This document shows positions 57,782 to 64,000 of a stretch of DNA of 64,000 nucleotides, piece by piece. The notes beneath the pieces are model-generated. The model was not told where the DNA came from and ran no database searches. It saw only the letters and a list, made by a program, of their open reading frames with translations. How positions within the stretch are numbered: the stretch's first letter is position 1; each line of letters opens with the position of its first letter. Source of the stretch: Haberlea rhodopensis (Eukaryota; Streptophyta; Magnoliopsida; Lamiales; Gesneriaceae); assembly GCA_907163345.1 (NCBI GenBank), contig CAJQUN010000517.1, positions 305,837 to 369,836 on the forward strand, given 5' to 3'. Both the position numbers and the translations under genes were made by a program.

Positions 57782-59648
57782 TGTCAGAATCGATTTCGGG
57801 GGTGGGTTGACATTCCACACCTGAGTTCAACCAACTTGATCTTCAATAGCTCGTGTTCTTGAAATAATTGCGCCGAGAGATTATATCGAGTTCGGTTACA
57901 AAACCGAGCGGACGACACTCGACATAACCCGCTCTATAACCGATTAAACATTTGAAAGTCATTTTAAAGATATGCAAGTAAAGTAAATAAACAAGCATTT
58001 GTTTATGGAAGTTCGAAGGTGGTGTAATCCTTCTACGTCTCCCATTCTTCCACCTCATGGAAGGATTCCACTAGAAGACTTTGATTTATACAATCCCGTT
58101 GTACAAACCCGATCCAGTTGGGAATGCCCCATCCTAGCAACTCAACTATGTATGTTCTTTAATGTCTCACATACGAAGACCTCTCATCGGTTGTGATAAA
58201 TCATCAACCTTTTACAATGGTATTCACTCTTCTATTTTATCTCACAAATATAATGAATAGAGTGAATACAAAGGCACAAATGATTCCATAATGAATCTGA
58301 TACAGCAAGGTAAGAGGTGCCAAAGGTTTGAGGAGTGCTCTTCATTTAGCATCTTTTGTCTTTTAAGTTCCTCAATTGAATCCCAAGTGGGTTTGCTTTG
58401 GAAGGCTTGGATTGATCTTCAATCAGCTGTTATTGAGCTTCCAAATCATGTATATATAGCCCCAAGTAATGATATATACGTTAGACACAAGAATATGCCC
58501 GTTGGAAAGGTTCTGCACTATTCCCGAGCTTGCAACGGTCATATTCTGGTTTCTGGGCTATTTGTATTTTGGACCGGATTGGCCGGATCAGCTTGGGCAG
58601 ATCAGTCTGGCCGGATCAGCATGGTAGATCAGTCTGGCAGATCAGCACGGGCATATCAGTCTGGTCCGGATCAGCACGGGCAGATCAGTCTGGTCCGGAT
58701 CAGTCTGGACAATCAGCTTGATACAAAAACAGATTGATAAAGTTGTTCTTTGATCTGTTGCTTGCAACTCTTGATTATTTGATTTCTGGGCAAAGTGATC
58801 CACATGAAAGTTGTAGCCCTTTCTCTTAGCTTTCCACGGAATCAATAATCGCTCGATTTCAAGTTCGTATGAGAGAGTTATAAATACAAGGCAATGCTCC
58901 TGCTGTCTGTTTGCTGGATGCAGCAGCACATGGCGTTACTTGCAGAAGCTTTTTGGCCATCTTAACGTCCGATTCAGTCTTTCACTTCCAAAGATGACTT
59001 GTAGATCTTTGTCTTAGATTTCCAACCCATACTGAATCGTTCCGTTCCGATAAGCGAGCTAAGAGTTATGCCCACCAGACTGACAGGGACTTTGCTGTAA
59101 CAGCTCGATCTTATAGGCGTCACATGGCATGACTTGCAGAAGCTCTTTGGCCATCTTAACGTCCGATTTAGTCTTTCACTTCCAAAGATGACTTGTAGAT
59201 ATTTGTCTTAGCTTTCCAACCCATACTGAATCGTTCCGTTCCGATAAGCGAGCTGAGATTTATGGCCACCAGACTGACAGTTGCTTGCTGAAACAGCTTG
59301 CTGTTTCTTCACGGTTCAGCTCGATCTTGCAGGCGTCTTTTCTCCTTGATAACATTTGAACTAGCCGATCTGTTGTGAAATATGACTTTTTGTATTTTAA
59401 GTTGGCTGTTCAATCTCTTTGGAAGCACGCCATTTCGATATCCGAGCTATTAGATATGATCGAAACAATCCGCTCTGCCAGGATTTCAGTCTTGGTCCAA
59501 CTTGATATTTTCAAGCTACTTCTTTGTAATTCATCAAGCTTCTAAGTTATGATCTATGAACTGCACACTTGATGAAATATGTTAGCAACACAATAACAAG
59601 TTTTGTTAACATCAAAATCAAGATTATTCGGGTTTCCAAAACCCAACA
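57782..59648 (-). mobile_element. Solo copia LTR inserted in the dead element's RT
   Basis: On the plus strand it runs from TGTCAGAATCG to CCCAACA and is flanked by GTTTC at 57777-57781 and 59649-59653. The interrupted reverse transcriptase resumes exactly across it. Minus-strand orientation is shown by a TATATATA box near 58450 and by R-U5 homology with 57247-57683. It contains tandem GATCAGTCTGG/CCGGATCAG repeats at 58565-58725 and a 175-bp duplication at about 58930-59290. No internal region is present, so it is a solo LTR. Confidence 0.82.
58930..59290 (-). repeat. About 175-bp tandem duplication in the solo LTR
   Basis: Two copies share TTTGGCCATCTTAACGTCCG, TCACTTCCAAAGATGACTTG, CCCATACTGAATCGTTCCGT and CACCAGACTGACAG. 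They differ by scattered substitutions. Confidence 0.88.
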
Positions 59649-62325
59649 GTTTCATTAAAATCAATAACAGACTGTTGTGAATAGCATTTTGCTACAAATC
59701 GGGCAGTGTGCTTTTGAACAGACCCATCTTCATTAAATTTGGTTTTGTAGATCCACTTTAATCCACCACATCTTTATTTTTAGGTGGATAAATCAGGTTT
59801 CAAGATTGATTTTTTAAGAATAATGGTCATCCCGTCATCTATGGCTTTTTGCGTTACTTCTTTTTCACAGCTTCCTCAAAATTCTGTGGTTCACAATAGA
59901 AAAATGTAATATTTGATAGATAATAAATTATCTTAATGAACGTACATTTCTCAAAGGGATTCTGAATCAGAATCTGTGTCGAATATATTGTGGTTGTGTA
60001 CTAGATCTATGGAAGAATTTGCCCCGGAATCTTCTATTTGATTTGATTTGATTTGACTTAATTTCCTAGTCCAGCCTTTCATTTCGTCAAAATACACATC
60101 TCTTGAGATTATTAATTCACTTGTATTTGGATTAAACAAATGATATGCTTTTGATTCATCACTATAGCCAATAAAAATATATGTTCACATTTTTCATCAA
60201 ATCTCTTGTTGTTGTGAAAGAATGAGAGAATAAGCTAGGCTTCCAAAAACTCGAAGATATCTGGTTTTCGTTTGTGTCAAGCTTCATATGGAGTTTTATT
60301 TGGGATTGGCCTTCGTGACTATTTGTCGAGGATGTACATTGCAGTGTTAACAACTTTCGGCTCAAAATGTGTTAGGAAGACCTTTTGTTTTCAACATGCT
60401 TCTGGCCATTTCAACAATGATTCAAATTTTTCTTTCAGTTACACCAATTTGTTGATGTGTGTAGTGTACTATCAACTGCCTTCGGATTCCTTCTTGACTG
60501 TAATAATTTGAGAATTCATTAGACAATAATTCTCCACCACGATCAGTTCTAAGCATTTTGAGCTATAAATTGCTCTGTCTTTCAACCATCTTCTTGAAGC
60601 TGGCAAATACTACAAAAGCTTCTGATTTTTGCTCCAAGAAATACACCCACATCATCATGCTAAAATCATCAACGAAAAGAAGAAAATATGTTTTTGTTTT
60701 GAAATGATGATGTCTTTGTTGGTCCACAAATGTTGTATGTATCATTTCAAGAGGTTGTTTTGCTCTCCAAGAAGCCTTAGAAAAGAATCAGTGCATTTAC
60801 CATAAATGCATCCTTCACATGTTTGGTTTAATAGTTCAATGTATGGGAGTCCAATCACCATGTTTCATGTTTCAATATTTCAGTCAATAGTAGTTCAAAT
60901 GTACATATCTTAAATGCCAGATTCTTCAGATTTTTTAACTTTTAACAATATATTATTGTAATGTGGCATTGTAAGAGGAAATACTTTATTTGGTGCAATT
61001 TAATTTCAGCAATCAGTTTCCTATCTTTGTCCCTTATTTTGTATACATTTTTTTTTCAAAATTAAATGAGTATTCATTTTGAATCAATTGACCAACACTC
61101 AATAAATTTGAAGTAAGATCAGGGACATATATGACATTTTCAATAAATTTTGTGTTACCTCCATATGTCCTCACAACTATTGTTCCTTTGCCCTGAACAT
61201 GTTACACTTTGTCGTTTGTCATCTTTACTTACGATGAAACATTTCATCAAGTTTGATAAAATAATCATTGTGTCATGTCATGTGATTACTGCAACTACTA
61301 TCCAGATACCATGTATTCAAGGAATTATTTGTCATGTTCATAGAGGAATAAAACATTATTTTTTTTATTGTTTTCTTGTGTGAAATTGGCTTCGTTTCTT
61401 TCATTTTTTTTATCTGTGCCAACAATCTTTATATGAATGATTTGGTATTTTACAAGGTTGGCATCTATCCCAACAATTTTGATTCATGAACCGGTTTTTT
61501 GCAAATAAAACAAGAAGGGCTGGAATTGATATTACCATAATCTCTTCGGGTGTTATTGAATCATGGCTTTTCTCATCCTTGTCCTCGTCCATGACATCGG
61601 TAATTTGTGTTTCCTCCCTTTTGTTGAAATTGTTGGATGTGCTTCTTTCTCCACCTTCTAATTTTTCTTTTCCTCCATATTGAGTTTTGACTCGAAGGCT
61701 TCCTCAATGGAAGGACCATCAAATTTACTTATCATTTGTTCATGGGCTTCTAAAGAACTCATCAGCTCCACAATCGCGAGTTTTTACAAATATTTTGATT
61801 ATTCAATCGCAGCCAAAATATGTTCGAATTTTTGTGGCAAGCTTCACAAGATTTTTTCAACGATCTTTTTTTTCTTGAATGCTATCTCCATAATTTTTTA
61901 TTTGATTGAGAATTTCAACAACATGTGAAATATAAGTTCGAATATTTTCATTATTTTTCATGGCTAAATTATCAAAATTCGCCATAAAAATTGAAGTTTA
62001 ATGGAGATTCCAATTTTAGAAAATATAAGGCATCTTTGCAATTTTTTACACCCATAATTCTAGGAAATATGGATCGATGTACGTCTTGTTGGATGAATAA
62101 CAAGGCTTTGGCATCTTTTCTTATATTTCTTGGTATCCCTTTTGTTTTTGCTTGAATCCATAGTGTCAAAGTTTCGGCATCTTGGATTCTCCAAATTCAT
62201 ATTTTTTCTCATCAAATATAGGAATGCGTTTAGTTAACGAATCTTTAGATGTTTTTTTATATTAAAATGATATATGCAAACAAGCGTTTTATTATATATT
62301 GAACGTGACTCTAATACAACAAATT

Positions 62326-62596
62326 TGTTGGGTACCAATTATCAAATTAATGATTCAAAGATTTGAATTGGAATTAAATTGAAACATTGAGCAAAAAAAC
62401 AAACTTTCGGGCAATAATAGAGGGAGAAAAAAATAGAAAGCAAATGGAGAAGTGAATTGTTGTGATTCATCATTTCTTGACATTTATTATAGACTATTTA
62501 AGTACACAAAATAGAACAAATTATTCACTCATGTTGGCATTGAATGCCTTGACAATTATGGAGACATGACCGTACAAATTGAACGTACAACCAACA
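62326..62596 (-). repeat. 5' LTR of the dead minus-strand copia element
   Basis: On the plus strand it runs TGTTGGGTACC to ACCAACA, 271 bp. On the minus strand it is followed by a decayed primer site (TTGTATTAGAGTC against TGGTATCAGAGC) and then gag. The matching 3' LTR was not found. Confidence 0.65.
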
Positions 62597-63048
62597 CTTT
62601 AATACAATATGACAAAAATTGAAAAATGCATACAATTATTAATGTTTTTCAAGTTCAACTCTTCAATGTAACAATTTAAATGTATGATTCTGATTTTGAT
62701 GATCTTTCGCAAGAAAAATTGCAGCCCATTTTAGTGTAATGAGTTAATGTTGAGAAGAAAAAAATTGATTTTTTATTATATTAACCTAAAATACGTTTTT
62801 TTGAACGAATTGAGATATTTTTTATTGAAAACTTAAATATTTTTTTTATATGAGAAAACTTATAAGTTTTCAAGTCTATTAATCAACCAACAATAAATGT
62901 ACATATCAATGCATATAATACTGAACCATTTCTTGACCTTCAGTCTCTGCCAGATTGTTTCCCTTGAACTCAAAAATAATCCATTTTGGTAAGATTTTAA
63001 TTCTAACACGAGGCGGTGCGGAGTCGCTTTACAGCAGCAGAAGCTACA
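62597..63048. other. Intergenic AT-rich DNA
   Basis: No coding frame or repeat structure was recognised. It precedes the 3' end of the glycosyltransferase gene. Confidence 0.5.
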
Positions 63049-63761
63049 CTAGAAATGGGATGAAGTTGGGGATTGAATACAACCAATGAATAAATACTCT
63101 GACTCATGACACCAGCCCAGAAGATGTATAATTTGGGAAAGTTGTACTAAACTGTCAAGTGTTTCGGGTAAAAATTTCCTCCCGAACAAATAACACGGCT
63201 GCAGGCTTCCATTCCGCAAGCAAGGTACAGCTTCCGTTTCACTCTAAAGGTCAGAAGACAAACTTTCATCAGAATGTTGTGATATCAGAACTTTAACCAA
63301 GTGTATAATATAAAAGATCCTAACCGTTTCATTGCTTGTAATCTGAGCGCTTTCCACGATAGACTGCAAATGATAGTTTAAAGGAAGTTTTCAAAACCAA
63401 AAACTTGGGAGCAGGCAAAACAAAGGCCATGAATGTAGTATATATGAAGGAAAAACGTGATAGCCATACGGTAAGATTTCTCATCAGCTCTAAGGTTATA
63501 TCTTGTGCATGGTATGATCTCGGATGCCACCTCCTTTCAGACCAATCAACATATGTTACTGACCAATTGGAGATTCCTGCGGGATCCAGTATCTGAAAGG
63601 GCGAAAAAAGAACACACGAAAACAAAAATATTGAGAACCAGGATGAGAAAGAGACGAAAACATCTTACAAACTTAAGAATATAAGGTACTAGGGGTCTCA
63701 CATAGAAAAAGGTGGGTAAGTAATGTTCATCCGTGTAGCAGTTGCGTCCATCCATATGGGG
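63049..63761 (-). CDS. GT14 glycosyltransferase (core-2/I-branching, DUF266), 3' exons, partial
   Basis: Four minus-strand exons join in phase 0: 63702-63761 (PHMDGRNCYTDEHYLPTFFY), 63470-63592 (ILDPAGISNWSVTYVDWSER to MRNLT), 63325-63363 (SIVESAQITSNET) and 63049-63243 (SETEAVPCLRNGSLQPCYLF, GRKFLPETLDSL, stop at 63049-63051). All introns are GT-AG. The DEHYLPT, VDWS and PCYLF.RKF motifs mark the C-terminal half of plant GT14/DUF266 proteins, type II Golgi glycosyltransferases of cell-wall or glycoprotein glycan synthesis. The 5' exons lie beyond 64000. After LDSLVQL the last 33 residues (from SQIIHLLGWCHES) do not resemble the short usual ending. The original stop may have been lost by a small frameshift. 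Confidence 0.82.
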
Positions 63762-64000
63762 CTGTTCAACGGAAAAGACACAGATTGTTGTAGAAATGAA
63801 GTCACCATGCACCACTTGCGAAAAATAAAGTTGCAACTGAAATTTGGACAACTGAATAGAGATAAACTGTTCCTTGTTTGATTCTTTACCTTTCAATCTT
63901 ATTGAAAGGTTCTTAGGGGATGGACTCAAACTTTTCTAAGGTTCAAACATACTATAATCTATGGTCAAACAATGGTAGGGATTTTGCTAAACAAACTTGT
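63762..64000 (-). other. Intron of the glycosyltransferase gene
   Basis: It ends at the CCGTTGAACAG acceptor (minus strand). No further exon is recognised before the window edge. The open frame across 63546-63929 runs through this intron and is not all coding. Confidence 0.6.

Larger units (their letters stand above)
57684..62325 (-). pseudogene. Dead minus-strand copia element interior (gag to RT)
   Basis: Read on the minus strand from right to left. Gag lies at 62169-61972 (KDAKALLFIQQDVHRSIFPR) and a zinc knuckle at about 61470-61410 (CQPCKIPNHSYKDCWHR). Integrase remnants are at 60745-60563 (LFVDDFSMMMWVYFLEQKSE) and 60139-59951 (SELIISRDVYFDE). Reverse transcriptase starts at about 59830-59654 (KTKFNEDGSVQKHTARFVAK, then FNE). 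It resumes at 57781-57684 (ETFVPVVRMESIRIVLAVDT, YQLDVK) after a 1867-bp LTR insertion. Frames between these pieces are closed by stops. RNase H and the 3' LTR are not recognised to the left of 57684. Confidence 0.75.

Noticed and set aside
57626..57820. Minus-strand 64-codon ORF as a gene
   Set aside because: It runs from a solo LTR through 98 bp of a dead reverse transcriptase into another LTR; no single gene is present.

Overview
This is plant nuclear DNA from a eudicot. It has intron-containing genes with GT-AG junctions and several LTR retrotransposons nested in one another. The copia gag and its extra third ORF resemble, from memory, proteins annotated in Gesneriaceae (order Lamiales). 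The order is therefore a guess, not a demonstrated placement.

Host genes. A 12-exon subtilisin-like serine protease gene lies at 2288-10699 (+). All intron phases agree and the catalytic Asp, His, Asn and Ser are present, but there is a net 1-nt frameshift near its C-terminal end. A broken copy of its exon 8-9 region lies about 4 kb downstream (14960-15213). A five-exon gene for a plant membrane protein with two hydrophobic segments is at 48578-54716 (+). Two minus-strand 3' gene ends complete the set: a coiled-coil protein tail at 56409-56720, and the last four visible exons of a GT14/DUF266 glycosyltransferase at 63049-63761, which continues past the right edge.

Mobile DNA. The left end is a 20-bp minisatellite abutting a broken Mutator-like transposase. 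A solo gypsy LTR with an ATAAA duplication is at 11044-13180. From about 15.5 to 47.06 kb there is a four-level nest. The outermost is a decayed gypsy element with gag remnants. A minus-strand Tekay/Del-like gypsy remnant (18042-45498, AGGAT duplication) sits inside it. An Athila-like gypsy element (22816-45200, TCTTC duplication) lies inside that remnant's LTR. A Sirevirus-like copia element (31270-42057) lies inside the Athila ORF3 and carries its own third ORF. All coding regions in the nest are broken, but the innermost copia has LTRs with only about 20 visible differences.

The large first intron of the membrane-protein gene holds a compact 2.5-kb element (50323-52864, TAATC duplication). 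It has 245-bp LTRs and no retroviral genes. Its cargo is a fusion of two host nucleolar-protein gene fragments, nucleolin-like and nucleostemin-like (NSN1). Further right, a dead minus-strand copia element (57684-62596) was itself hit twice within 98 bp of its reverse transcriptase by LTRs of one family in opposite orientations.

The most notable observations are the nucleolin/NSN1 capture, the apparently shared domain in the third ORFs of two unrelated retrotransposon lineages, and the three-pair palindrome module found in the Athila LTRs and again upstream of its ORF3. No rRNA, tRNA or CRISPR locus was recognised.
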